Assembly (NCBI GenBank): GCA_036426205.1
Contig: CM071568.1
Span: forward strand, 222,196,966-222,260,965
Direction: 5' to 3'
Source of the DNA: Ascaphus truei
Lineage: Eukaryota; Chordata; Amphibia; Anura; Ascaphidae
DNA: 64,000 nucleotides
The first letter of the stretch is position 1; each line of letters starts with the position of its first letter. The translations under genes and the position numbers were made by a program. The notes below the pieces were generated by a model. The model had not been told where the DNA came from. It saw only the letters and a list, made by a program, of their open reading frames with translations, and ran no database searches. Below, piece after piece: positions 1 to 10,913 of the stretch.

Positions 1-405
1 TAGTTTGTAAAGCTCCTCGATCGAAAGCCGTCACATACAGAGGTGAGTCTGCTGGCTGCAAGCGTACCCCCAGCGTGCCACGCTGCCGCTTCGTTACGGG
101 ACGCTGCGTGATGACGTCACTGTGTCAGCGACTAGGGAACGATCGGAAAGAGTGTTTCTAAGTCTCTCAAATGCCCAAAATTACACACACAGATTTAGAT
201 AGCCAAGGCAACACCAATAGGTAAAATCAGTGTGACTGGCATTGAACAATAGACCATAAATCATCCAACGCGTTTCGTAGTGATAACTACTTCTTCAGGG
301 AATGATATTGATATTTCTAAGAGGTCTTAAATACCTCTCAGACATCTCCCATTGGTTGGCCAATAAGTAGTTAGCCAATCAATCATCTGGGCTGTGCAGT
401 AGTCA
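1..405 (-). mobile_element. PLE-like terminal repeat, minus orientation
   Basis: This stretch reads on the minus strand as a ribozyme-bearing terminal repeat of the PLE kind: a hammerhead motif at 259-307 followed by a GC-rich segment with TGACGTCATCACGC near 105-120. The same order (hammerhead, then ACGTCATCACG) follows the PLE copy at 6.25-6.33 kb. It abuts a 5'-truncated L1 at about 405. The other end lies outside the window. Confidence 0.6.
259..307 (-). ncRNA. Type I hammerhead ribozyme motif
   Basis: On the minus strand the order is stem I strand ATCATTCC, core CTGAAGA, stem II GTAG-TTATCA-CTAC, GAAAC, a minimal stem III (ACGCGT), U, and stem I return GGATGAT. Stem I pairs with one bulge and stem II is perfect. 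The very short stem III is typical of PLE-borne hammerheads, which are thought to work better as dimers. Self-cleavage would follow the U after GCGU. Confidence 0.75.
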
Positions 406-1098
406 AATTGACTAGGGAAATACGAGCACTTCGGATAGGAGTGGTGGGGTATGTGGACAGACAGGAGATATATCACATATCTGGTGCTACTGCCTTGCAT
501 TGCAGATCTCCTGGGGTAACCTTTTTGAAATTGGTAAAAGATGGTGTGTATTACGGTCCCGCTAGATCCAGTTCAAATAATTCTAGCCAAACCTATCTGG
601 CAAATGTGAATCCCTGCACGCTAACTTTAATTTCACACATACTAACGGCAGCCAGATGCACTGTGGCAGCACCATGGAAAAAAACACTCTCCCCCTCCAG
701 AAGAGAAGTTATTAGGAGAATAAATGAAGTTCAGCTAACGGAGAAACGTACCTCATTCCTAAACCACACTACAGGGAAGTTCTATAGGGTATGGGAATCA
801 TGGGATGTAAGAGATTAGTTAAGATAGTGAAGTGGATTGAGTGAAGAGGGATGGGAGAAGAAAAATTACTCATAAGTGAGAGAGAAGAGACAAGAGGGAA
901 AGGCCCCATGAGGAGTAATATACTTCCATGAACATTTCTAAACTCTTCAATGTTGTATGATTTGGAATGTGATTGTTGATGTATAAAAACTATGTATAAG
1001 ATGGTTGTTTCCCCCCCCCCCTTTTTTTCTTTTTCTACCCACCCCCTTTAATTTTACTGTTGAAAATCTTAATAAAAATGCAAGTTACAAAAAAAAGG
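405..1098 (+). mobile_element. 5'-truncated L1 retrotransposon
   Basis: This is the 3' end of an L1: ORF2 C-terminus to 818, about 250 bp of 3' UTR with a C-run at about 1010-1022, a polyadenylation signal AATAAA at about 1071, and a short A-rich tail at 1090-1098. No target duplication was resolved, because the 5' junction lies inside a PLE repeat. Confidence 0.7.
408..818 (+). pseudogene. L1-type ORF2 C-terminal fragment
   Basis: A 136-codon open frame ends in a segment typical of the C-terminus of L1 ORF2: LISHILTAARCTVAAPWK, a basic helix, then KFYRVWESWDV just before the stop. Family members share an 'aAk..ia..WK' helix and a final 'W.p(w/f)' motif. Reverse transcriptase and endonuclease are missing, so this is a 5'-truncated copy. 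The first codons, before about residue 20, may come from unrelated flanking DNA. It is followed by an L1-like 3' UTR and A-rich tail. Confidence 0.7.
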
Positions 1099-2724
1099 AT
1101 ATGTGAGCTGGCTGTAATGTGATTTATTCTCATCCCACCGATGAATCCCTGAATGCTATTTATAACTTCAATAATGATTATTTAGCTACTCTGCGCCATG
1201 TACAGGATGTGTGCTAGAAATTGGCATAGGCGTGATGCCATCTTGCTGCATAAATATGATGGTTCATTAAGCTAACATTGTGAGCCCAGTCAGTTTGATG
1301 TTGATACCAAGGAAAACTATATGATGCTTTTACTGAGCTGACGTTTGCAATTTATCTTGAGGAAATTGAAGAGATTACTGAAGCACAGCTTTAGGTCAAA
1401 AAGATTGTGTGAAACAAGCTTGACTAACTTTTTTGAAAAGGTTAGTAAATATATTGACAAGGTCAATAAAGCCGATTATGTGCTTAGATTTCACAAATGT
1501 ATGCCACACTGCTCAATTTTTTTTACATTTCTATATGTTAATAGTGATCTAACCTGTGCACAAGAAATGACATACAATTATTTTTAGTTATTAGATAGTG
1601 GTCGAAGTGTGATGGTAATATGAGATGCGAAGAACCACTACTTTATTTTCACACCCAGAGTTATGCTACATTCTTATTTACAGCCTTACAGTTCCATTTT
1701 CTTATGTAAAGATATAGGAGGGTTATATTAGGAGGTCTCTTCCCTTACTATTTGAATGAAATAAATATTTGTAAAATACAGTCTAAAGAGTTTAATAAAT
1801 GCCCCAGTCTTTAATAGTTGTAACTCAAGCACAGCACCACTATCTTGTTAAGCCTTAACAACCACTGCTATCTGGAGGTATATAAAAAGTGTACAGTGAA
1901 CAAGAAAGCTTGTGATCAGGACACTCTGAGCTTCATTTACTAAGTGCTGCTATTCTATAAGACCCCTTCTGGCACTGGAAGACACTGTGTACGACCTTCA
2001 GTTGAATGAGCCATAAGAAGCCTTCCAGTCTTCTCTGTGTGGCACTCACAAAAAAATTACCTCCTCATGTACTGTTTTTTAATACGAAAAATAGATTGTA
2101 ATTTCTACAGGGACAAAATATACATACAGTACATAAAGAGGACAGAAGATATGGAGGGGGTGGGGTTATATTGTACTTGTTTGCACTTACTGTATGTACA
2201 AACCATTGTTTTCTCAATGTGTGACTTAAAAATTTTTTTTATTGAAATATATTTGCGTAAATGGTATGAACACAATAAATTGTATCTATGTGCCCCCAAA
2301 AAATGTTCTACTTAAAAATCGTCCAAGTTGAAGCTACAGTAGTATAAATCCTAATAAGTTTTTTTATATTGTTAAGCAGATTTAAGTTGCTTGAGTTGCA
2401 GAATTCAGTGTGTATACAGCAGGTTGCAGGGGATGCACTGGCAGTGACGTGAACATTTCACAGTACTCTATTCAGCATAAATTGACATTTCTACCACAAA
2501 CATTGGCAACCCAAATGGGCTGCTTTATGTTTCTGAGATAGAATTGGAACACTGTGGGTTACAATTGTATGATTCAGATGGGTGCTTTAATTAGTCTTGT
2601 CTCTGCCTGTTTTGTTTTCAACTTGTATGAACAGGCATTGGATTAAACATATCTATGAGTTGATAAACACACAGCCAACAAGCTCTAAGAAACCCCCACA
2701 ATTACCACATAATAATAATAATTT
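1099..2724. other. AT-rich DNA, nothing recognised
   Basis: No gene, exon or known repeat was recognised. Short ORFs here are under 95 codons, with no recognisable motif or splice context. Confidence 0.5.
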
Positions 2725-3368
2725 GAGTATGGTAATCTTAAAACACCGAAAGAGAGACGGTTGCATGAATACAAATTTATGCAACTGTTCGGGACACTTA
2801 GCGGTGGCCTAAACAGAGATCGAAATTTTATGAGTCATTACTGACACAAGTGAACTCTCTTCCCATGAGCACTAAAGGCCATGTCTGTACATACTGTGCT
2901 ATATGTATGCACACACAGCTGTCTCTTACACATACTAATACTCCTTGTTTTTCCATCCCTATACACCAATAGGGACCACATAGTATCCACACACACTTTT
3001 AGTTGTGCTACAATCTCTCACATTTCCACACCTACCCACACCATTTATATCCACTCCCACTCCACACACACCTTTTGTAAAGCACTATATATACTGTGGG
3101 CTCTCCATTCATTTATATTCACACAGATACACACACACACTCTTACATCACTTGCTTTCAGGAACCTTTTGACACCTCTAGCCATAAAACACATCCAACC
3201 GGGGGAAGGACAAGCACAGATAACATTCCAAGAGACACTGTTTTTAAGTATACCTTTTGCTTGCTTCATTCATTGTAACATCGCCGGAAGAAGAGATCAG
3301 TGTATCTCGAAAGCTCGCACAAATAAAAGCATTCATTAGCCACAGAACGGTATCATCTATTTATTTTT
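2725..3368 (+). repeat. Ribozyme-bearing repeat, copy 1 (plus)
   Basis: This repeat of about 640 bp recurs in inverted orientation at 31508-32140. It runs from GTATGGTAATCTT to CAGAACGGTATCATC. The centre is CA-rich (ACACAC runs at 2990-3140). The 3' part carries a hammerhead-like fold at 3278-3325, followed by AATAAA and a TTATTTTT end. It is probably a PLE terminal repeat or a short non-autonomous retroelement. Confidence 0.7.
3278..3325 (+). ncRNA. Hammerhead-like motif (variant core)
   Basis: The sequence has CGGAAGA where a hammerhead has CTGANGA, a perfect stem II GAGAT-CAGTGT-ATCTC, and GAAAGCTCGC. One core base (U4 to G) departs from consensus, so activity is doubtful. The architecture matches the other hammerheads in the window. 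Confidence 0.5.
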
Positions 3369-3418
3369 GATTATTGAAGCTCGGCTAATACACTACCTGA
3401 TACCTCTACATGTTGTAT

Positions 3419-3491
3419 GTATGTATATATATATATATAATATATATTTATATATATTCTATATCTACTATATAAATCTATATATATATAA
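3419..3491. repeat. (TA)n-rich microsatellite
   Basis: Imperfect TA/TATATT run. Confidence 0.9.
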
Positions 3492-3499
3492 AGATAACA

Positions 3500-3720
3500 G
3501 CAGGCACTTCAAAGGCTCCAAAGAAATAGGTGCTTGTTCAACAAAAATAATAGGAAACCAGGTGTCCCACCAAGGAGACAATAAACAGCACTCAAGGTAT
3601 ATTGCAAAAGTGTATTTGAAAAAAAGCAGGCACATATAAATCCAAAGTTTCGGTCCTGTATAGGACCTTCCTCAGGGGCGTGCTGGAGAACACTGCCCAA
3701 GGAAAACATATATACCAATC
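3500..3720 (-). mobile_element. PLE-like terminal repeat, minus orientation
   Basis: This matches, in reverse, the segment at 4460-4560 and the one at 24808-24960. Shared blocks are the GTGCCTGCTTTTTTTCAAAT stretch, a hammerhead, and CAAGGAGACA/GGTGTCCCACC. Together with the plus-oriented copy at 4460 it makes an inverted pair around 3.7-4.46 kb, the terminal-repeat arrangement often seen in Penelope-like elements. Confidence 0.6.
3627..3686 (-). ncRNA. Type I hammerhead ribozyme motif
   Basis: On the minus strand: outer stem I CAGCAC, inner CC, core CTGAGGA, stem II GGTCC-TATACA-GGACC, GAAAC, then GG and GTGCCTG closing stem I across an internal loop. Stem II is perfect with an unpaired A before it. 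It is almost identical to the plus-strand copy at 4472-4530, but has TTTGG instead of GTTGG after GAAAC, which weakens stem III. Confidence 0.65.
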
Positions 3721-4241
3721 ACCCACCTGTGTGCATAATCAAGAACCAGCTGATTGTAATTAAAAACAGGAGTACTGTAGGCGCATGGGAGCCCTGTCAT
3801 CACTGTGCAGCAGCTCAGCCTCACCACTCCTCTGTTTACACTTAGCTATCAATGCCAGACACACCGCACATGTGCGCCTGCGGGTGGAGCCAGTGAGCAC
3901 ACCAGTCATTCTAAGGCATCCCCCGTTGCCATGGCGACGCAACTAAAGTGTCTGTAACCATGGAAGTGTAGGCAGAAGCAGACTGCAATAGGGAGCAGGG
4001 GCACTGAGCCGTTTGAACATGATGACGTCACATCACCAGCAGCAACAGGTCCTGTAACCAAAATGAAAGTGCAGTATTAAAAACACATGAAGAGGTGAAA
4101 ATATATACTCCAGATGCACAGTATTACTAAAAATCACTATCAATAGTGCAACAATAAAAAATATACTAATATCACTCTAACATGCTACCAAGAGAAATGA
4201 ATAGTGAATGCAGATTTGCTTGTAAGAGTTTGAAAAAGCAG

Positions 4242-4395
4242 ACATAAAGGAAAGGAAGGAACAGGAAGGGGGAGTGGAGGAAAAGGGGAGAGGGAAAGGG
4301 GGATGGGAGGGAAAGGGGGAGGGGAAAGGGGAAGATGGAGGGAGGGAAAGGGGGGGAAGGGGGAGAAAGGGGGGAGGAGGGGAAGGGGTGCTAAG
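4242..4395. repeat. G-rich (GGGGA/GGGA)n tract
   Basis: A purine tract of GGGGAAA and GGGAGG units with many runs of three or more G, so G-quadruplex formation on the plus strand is plausible. A C-rich counterpart lies at 5336-5560, on the other side of the PLE coding remnant. The proline/serine-rich minus ORF over this tract is an artefact of composition. Confidence 0.8.
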
Positions 4396-4471
4396 GAGCA
4401 AAAATGGGGTCACATAATAAGGCAAAAATAAGCCCAAAGATGAATACAGAAACGCCTTGAGCAGTGTTCTC

Positions 4472-4530
4472 CAGCACGCCCCTGAGGAAGGTCCTATACA
4501 GGACCGAAACGTTGGATTTATATGTGCCTG
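4472..4530 (+). ncRNA. Type I hammerhead ribozyme motif
   Basis: Plus strand: CAGCACGCCC, core CTGAGGA, stem II GGTCC-TATACA-GGACC, GAAACGTTGG, then the stem I return GTGCCTG. It sits about 35 bp before the recognisable PLE coding remnant, consistent with a 5' terminal repeat joined to a truncated element. Confidence 0.72.
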
Positions 4531-4566
4531 CTTTTTTTCAAATACACTCAGGGTATATTGAATACC

Positions 4567-5176
4567 CATTGGAGCATTTTAAAATGTGATCCCCATTTGA
4601 GGAATATTATTCCTGAGAAGATTCCAATTGTATATAGGAAAGCTAAAAATATTAAAAAACATTCTTGCTCCAAGCAAACTTAAACCCATAGTTGCGGCGA
4701 CCAGTGCCACTTCAGTGAACCTTATGGGGAATCACAGGTGTGTCAGGGGATGCTGCATCACGTGCAAACATCTCAATACCAAAATGGAGTTTGCCTCCCT
4801 TCACAAGGATGAACGATATTGTGTGAGGGGTAATATCAACTGCCTCAGTACATTTATCGTTTATCTTATACAGTGCGCATGCGGCCTACAATATGTAGGG
4901 CGCACCACTCGGCCCCTCAGTACCAGATTCCTGGAGCTCAAGAGGAATGTGATAAATGGTGTCAATACCCATAATCTACCGAGACATTTTATCAACAAAC
5001 ACAATAAGGATCTGGAGTCCTTAAAAATTATGGGTATTGAGCACATTCCTCTGAGTGAGTCAGGAGGGGACCGTTTCAAGGCACTTTGTAGAAGGGAGAC
5101 CTTTTGGATACACCGATTGGGGACACTCACCCCCGGTGGTCTAAATGAATGTTTAGATACCAGTACTCTGGTATAA
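4567..5176 (+). pseudogene. PLE reverse transcriptase tail and GIY-YIG endonuclease
   Basis: The remnant encodes the C-terminal end of a Penelope-type protein. The first block (from 4567, in a different frame from the rest) reads HWSILKCDPHLRNIIPEKIP, a typical PLE thumb/linker. A frameshift near 4640-4660 leads into the main frame. That frame has ILAPSKLKP, a cysteine-rich linker (CVRGCCITCKHL), then the nuclease core LIQCACGLQYVGRT with the GIY-YIG-like pair VYLIQC/LQYVGRT and the RTTRPLSTRFLE helix. It ends with RRETFWIHRLGTLTPGGLNE, the catalytic Glu region found in PLEs. In family members the endonuclease nicks DNA for target-primed reverse transcription. Fingers and palm are absent. The copy is inactive because of truncation and the frameshift. 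Confidence 0.9.
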
Positions 5177-5335
5177 GCTTGTTTTAACATCTATGGCATA
5201 GGTAATGAAGATAGAATCGCCGAAGTCCAAAAATAAAATCTGGTATAAGCTTGTTTTAACATCTAGGTTGCTGGTTCTCTATATCATTCTCTCTGCTGCT
5301 CTGTCTGCCCATCCTCTCTTTACCATCCCTATCCA

Positions 5336-5560
5336 CTGCTGTATTTCCCTCCCTCCCTCCCCCCTCCCACCCCCAACCCCTATCCCCTCTTTTCCTTTTC
5401 CCCCTTCCCCCCCCTCCCCCCCTCCCTATTCCTCTCCCCCATCCACACACCCCTTCCCCCGTCCTCTTGCTCTAAACCCCCTCTTTCCCCCCCTCCTTCC
5501 CCTTCCCCTCATCTTCCTTATCCCCCCCTCCTCCCCCCCTCCTCATCCCCACATATTTTC
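5336..5560. repeat. C-rich (CCCT/CCCCC)n tract
   Basis: Long runs of C with T interruptions in the 3' region of PLE copy 1. The proline-rich ORF here (5205-5642) reflects composition, not a gene. i-motif or G-quadruplex formation on the complementary strand is possible. Confidence 0.8.
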
Positions 5561-6247
5561 CCACACATCCTGCATCTCCTTCCCAATCCATCATGTGATG
5601 CTTTTGATCCTTTCCTTCCTTTTCAGAACTATATCAATTTAATTGATTTGTGTGGACATTTTAATGACAATTTTATAATTTTATATATTTTTACTATATG
5701 CAGGAATTACTGTTTGTGTTCACTACTAGTGAAACTCTTAATATGCTATTGGTCCTATATATATATAATTATTGTTTGTGGAATATTTATAATTTAAGCA
5801 GATTATATATCATTCAAGTGTTTATACAAAAGTTTAATTAACTAATTATAGTATTTAGTAATTAATCAAGCAAATTTCATTTCTGGTATATATGTATTTT
5901 GTATGACTATGTGTAACACATGAGGTATTTTAATTTTGTAATGCAATTTTAATTTCTATGTATACCTATTGAAGCAGTATATACTTAGTTCTTATGCTCT
6001 ATATTGTTAGCAGTGAATTTCAACTGGAGAATTCGTTCTAAATTAATTAATTAATTATACAAATGTTTAATTATCAACAGATATATTTTAGATGGTTATT
6101 ACTATAGACAGTTTATTTGGGTAACTATAGTCAAATTATATAATTAATAGTAAGCCACGGCTCATTTATAGGGGAGGGACTAACACTTAGCACTTCCACC
6201 AATCATAATAGGGATCTTCCAGTATTTATACACTGCTATCCTTGTTC

Positions 6248-6310
6248 AGGGACATTCCCTTTTATAAAGTTGCATTTGTTGCGACGAAACGCATCAGGGA
6301 CGTACTTTAC
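6248..6310 (+). ncRNA. Decayed hammerhead motif in PLE 3' region
   Basis: Stem I TCCCT/AGGGA and stem II GTTGC-ATTTGT-(T)GCGAC surround GAAACGCATC, in the right order for a hammerhead. The CTGANGA core is ruined (TTTATAA). Position in the element matches the PLE-borne ribozymes. Confidence 0.45.
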
Positions 6311-7189
6311 GACATTACGTCATCACGCTGTGTGCATTCTTTACGGCCGGGGAGCAGATGTAGTGATTTGAAGGCCATACTCTGATGCCAGAACTACCTG
6401 GATGATTTCAAGTGAACCGAGTGAACCGGAGGGATTGCGCTGTTCGTGAGATCAACTCCAGCCTGCTTTGGACTCTCTCCTGCGGTTATGACACGCCTTG
6501 GTGGTGATTATATATCACATACTGCATATATTTTACTTGTCTATTGTGAGTGTTTTTAATCCCCCCATCCACCCTTCCCCACATTAAATGTTACAGTGTT
6601 ACACTATGGGGCGTGCGCTCTCTGTTTTGTCTTTCTCATAGATTTTGCTGTGGAACTGGTTATTCCATGAGAGAGCTGCCGTGGGCCCCTGGACTCTGTA
6701 CATTATTCTGGTGCTACCTGTCAGAACTTTTTGTGTGGTTTGGACATTGGACTTTTATTTTTATTTTTGTTATTTTGTGTATCCATATGTTTGCATTTAG
6801 TATCTATTGAATTTCTGTATATACATTAATTTTCTAACCATTATTAATATTATTTGATTTATATTTATTTGCTTGTTGGCGCTACTTTTTGTTTTTTATC
6901 AAATGTTTTGGCTTATTTTTAAATTCGGAACTGTAATATATTTATTATTTTTTTAGCCATTTGTAACCAATTCTTTATTGTTTGGTTTTCCAAAAAGATT
7001 GAAATTAACGTTGGTAGTGTTCGACATTTGTAACTTAAAAGGTGTACAATAACTATAAGTTGTCTCGCTGGTTATTGTCCTAGAGGTATTATCTAGATAC
7101 TGAGATGTTGCAATGCGTCTAACGGGGTTTCATTGTATATTGGAACACCTTGATGCACCTGTGTAGAAAGAAGTAGTAAAGAAGCAGGT

Positions 7190-7395
7190 GATGGTGGGAG
7201 GGGAGAAGAGGTACTGTGGGGGGAGCGAGAGGTAGGTGAGGGGGGGAGAGAGAGGTGAAGGGAGGAAGAGAGAGGTGAGGGTGGGGGAGATGAGAGGTAG
7301 GGGGGAGGAGAGAGGTGAGGGAGGGAGGGAGGAGAGAGAGAGGTGAGGGGGGAGAGAGAGAGAGATGAGGAAGCAGTGAGAGGTAAGTGAGTGGT
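7190..7395. repeat. GA-rich (GGGAGAGAG)n tract
   Basis: A purine-only tract of GAGAGAGGTGAGG-like units. Long serine/proline ORFs on the minus strand (7093-7485) are shadows of this composition. Confidence 0.8.
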
Positions 7396-7499
7396 ACGGG
7401 GATGTGCCGTGCCGCTGAAAGGCTTCCATCGGGGCAGAGCTATGGCAGAGTAATACGCCCAAATAGTCCCTCCCCTTACCAGCATTTTACCTTGGCTTG

Positions 7500-8240
7500 A
7501 AGGACTGCACCAATCACCGCGCCTGTCCCCTTTCGCGTGGCGGGCTACTGGAAGGGCGGACCCGCGCCCGCGCGTGAGCTAGGGCTGGAGGAGGAGCTGG
7601 AGAGAGACGGGATCGTGAAGGTAGGTGGTGGAGGGGAGAGGACAGAGGTGAGATGGGGAAAACTACCACTAGGTTTTGTCTCTATCTAAATTCTTGTGTG
7701 GAAGTGCTATTATATTCACTATTGCAAGAGGTAAAACAATCCTTTTTCTATCCTTATAGAACTCGATGCTTTCGGTCTGGAGACACTTCTTACAGCACAA
7801 AAGTGAAAATACAGTCCCTTAAAGGAAACACCGTGCAAGTCATATTTTCATTTCTTCTGAATCTTGCCAAGCCAGACAGTGTGGAGAGCTATGCAGAGAC
7901 ACAAAGCACTATCTTATACAGTACAGAAGCAGTGGTCCCATGTCCCAGACAGCTCAGAAGGGCCATGTGACATTGCAACTTGAATTTTACGTTTGAGGAA
8001 TTTATCTTGCAAAACTTGCAGTTTTTCAAAGAAAATGAGGGCAAGAAAATGCTAGTTTCACCTGATTGTGTGAATTTATATGACTCTACTTTTAATCTTG
8101 TGGCATGGTGTCTAGTCGCACCTGTCCATTAATTATGAAAGGGGGGTTTATACGTAAAGAGTTCCTAAAATGCAATGACATTATCTTTGGGTGTGGAGGA
8201 GCTGTGGGACCTATATTGAAAATTAACTTATTAAAAAAAG
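7500..8240. other. Short GC-rich patch then unassigned DNA
   Basis: 7500-7630 is CpG-rich (GGCGGACCCGCGCCCGCGCG). The following DNA includes a 105-codon plus ORF (7653-7970) with no recognisable motif, no neighbouring exon-like sequence, and an ordinary codon pattern. I do not call it a gene. Confidence 0.4.
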
Positions 8241-10016
8241 AGGAAATTCTGAGCTAGCCCGCAACTAACAGTCCAATCAACTCCGGAAGTCAATCTGCAC
8301 TGCAACTGAGAACCACCAAGACGCCCCAAATTCGAGACTTGGTTGGGACCCACAGAAACCCGCCCTAACCAGCGCTCCGCCCCGCCAGCCCCCACAGACT
8401 CCGACCAGCGCTAACACCAGCCGCACACTACCCTGCCCTCCTTCCGCCTCTAAATCAACCCCGTTTCGCTTGCCAAGCCCCTGCGTTTCTCACCAGACGT
8501 CCCTAGCCATCCTACCACCAACCCCGCTAGACATTCCTCTGTCCAGATTACCCAACTTCCCAGAAACTCATCAGGCACCCCCTACCAGAAATTCCCGACT
8601 TCAATCAAGTGTTCCCGATCGGCTCTCGTAACGGTTCTCAAAGCGAGCGCAGCTACGCAATCCTAGATCACTCTAACAAGTACATCGCCAGCCCGAAGAC
8701 AACCCACTCCGCTATAGCATTGTTTTCACTGTTTAACCCAAACCTCTAGGGCGGGGTGCACCCAACATCCAGAATGTCCTACTTCCCCTCATTATCCTCG
8801 TGTTCCCCGCACCAACCATCGTGCTTTAATCCACCTTACCCCACCCGATAAAACCCAACCCCCACTACCGGTTACCGAGACTCCTCCGCCTTCTACCACA
8901 AGATATCCACCCCCATCCTCGTCCGCCCCAACGTCACCAATGACACACCTCTCATCTCACACATACGCTGAGGGCCGCCCCCACAATATATTCCCCACCC
9001 GCCCCTGTATCCCCAAGACATTCCAATTTGCCCCTTCCCGCTAACGTTCCACCATCACCAAACCACTAGTGCGCACCAAAGATCTCTTCCAGACCGCTCC
9101 TCTCCACTCCCCTAGCCTTATACCCCCCCCATCAGACTAGCCAGTGGTAAAAAGACCATCGCCCCGGCCAGATTGAAAGCCTCCCCCCTAATCGCCCCTA
9201 CAAACCTACGGCAACCACTACGCTTGCGCGCTCCCACACACCCATCCGTCTACTAGCCCTTCTACCTAGGGGCCTCGATAGCTCCAGACCACCAACCGGA
9301 TTTCTTTTCAATTCAGCCGGGAGCAGGAGCTACGATTCACCAAACCTCTTCCTCAAATCTGTCCGCCGCAAGCCTCTCCCGCTCACTAAGCCAGTACGTC
9401 ATCTTTCCAGACGACACATCCTACGATGCCATTTATCGCTTCACCCCAATCCACCACCACTCATTCAACTCCTAAGGAACTTCGCACCCCTGGCCCCTCC
9501 CTACCACGCCTAGGCGAGGTCCGGCGTACTGGCGACGACCCCCCTCGCATCTTTTACAACAGAAGCCTTCCTCTTAAGAACAGGATGAGGTACTATGATG
9601 TAGTCAGGGGAAGGTACATCCCCCGTGACTTCTCCCGCGCAGGGCCGGAGACCGCTCCTGGTAATGCCCCTGTCTCAGCAGATATTCATCCGGGTAGCAA
9701 CCACCCCCCTCTCGCGACATACCACGACCCGAATAGAAGTTCCCAACACTATACCCGTCATGGCTTCGACCTACGGTATCTAGTCCCCTTTCTTTGGCTA
9801 CTCCCATCCAGCAACTGTAACCACCTGCTACACAAAGGCGTACATTCCACCCGTGCACACTCCCTGTACTTCCTCGAGCTCGCCGAGACAAGCACACCCA
9901 GGCAGCCGACCCGATCCGTTGCCGTAACACCTCACGGCGACGCGACTATCCTCGGGGTCGACAGACAGGGGCCGCCGCGGTGGAGGCGCATGGATCAAAT
10001 TCTTGCACATACGTAG
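8241..10016. other. Unclassified C-rich segment
   Basis: About 1.8 kb with abrupt borders, very rich in C on the plus strand, ending at CGTAGCCCAG. It contains a 196-codon ORF (9426-10016) without any domain I recognise, and other frames are broken. It may be the interior of a retroelement read with many indels. No terminal repeats or protein motifs confirm this. Confidence 0.5.
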
Positions 10017-10913
10017 CCCAGTTTAGTGGCACCGATTAATCAAAACATTTTCCAGAAAACAAAAGAGATCAGGAAAAAATAATTTAAATCTTAAAAGGTC
10101 ACATCCTCGACATTAATGAATACTATATTTGAACAGATTATTATAAAAAGTGCTTCTACTTTCTGAATAGAATTGTCAAATAGTATGCATAGATGGATGT
10201 TTCAGCATCAATATTGTAAGGAAATATAGCTGAAATTAGCATACCTACCGTACTCAAAATAGAAAGTAGGTACAGTAGTGGACTGAAAGAGAAAAAGGTT
10301 TTTTTAAAAATTATGTGGTCAATAAAATTCAATGAGAGTTAAAGAGAAAAATGTTGAATCACATGTACTTTTACTGCTTTAAATTAAAATTCATTTTTAG
10401 TTACATGTAGTTACTCTATCTAGTAGCCTGCCCTTACTTATGAAGCTGTAATTGGACTGTTATTCAATCTTTTGCCTTTATTAAAATGAATTACGTAGGT
10501 CTGTGTTGATATCACTCAATGATCGACGTTTGGGGAGATTGAGATGTGTAGAGTACTGTGGGTCATTTTTTTGTTAAGTTATGTGTGACAAGTTTTAGGT
10601 GGACGTTGCTATTAAAATTTGTACTGTTCTGTATGTATTGCAAGTGATGATCAAGTTCAAATGTGCTGGCTAGACTGACACTCCTGATAATCCAGACATT
10701 ACACCTACAGTACAGTAGTCAGGGGCTGTTATTTATGACCTGCCTTGTCTTTAAAAAAAACCCATCACAAACTGCTTTACCTTCTCACCATCGTGCTTCT
10801 GAACACAGAGACAGCGCTGCAGTTTAGTGCAAACTAAAGACATGTAGGAGAGTAAGGAAAACAGAAAGGTGCATGTTAGTGTTGTATATGTGTTAAAGTT
10901 GTACGTATTATTA
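10017..10913. other. AT-rich DNA, nothing recognised
   Basis: Ordinary-looking AT-rich sequence between the C-rich block and the LTR element. No exon or repeat was recognised. Confidence 0.5.

Larger units (their letters stand above)
4550..6900 (+). mobile_element. Penelope-like element, 5'-truncated copy 1
   Basis: This PLE remnant holds the end of the reverse transcriptase linker, a GIY-YIG endonuclease domain, a C-rich 3' region (5336-5560), an AT-rich stretch, a decayed hammerhead at 6248-6310 and a tail around 6841-6900 with GGCGCTACTTTTTG. The same tail recurs at 19505-19570 after a second PLE remnant, which supports the 3' boundary. Confidence 0.75.

Noticed and set aside
2881..3339. 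152-codon plus ORF with His/Thr-rich sequence
   Set aside because: It lies in a CA-rich repeat that recurs inverted at 31508-32140. Its sequence is explained by the repeat.
4177..4569. Proline/serine-rich minus-strand ORF (also 5205-5642 plus and 7093-7485 minus)
   Set aside because: Low-complexity purine or pyrimidine tracts give long open frames in any reading; these are not genes.
9426..10016. 196-codon plus-strand ORF
   Set aside because: It is C-rich with random-looking residues and no recognisable motif; overlapping ORFs of similar quality exist on the minus strand. Kept only as an unclassified region.
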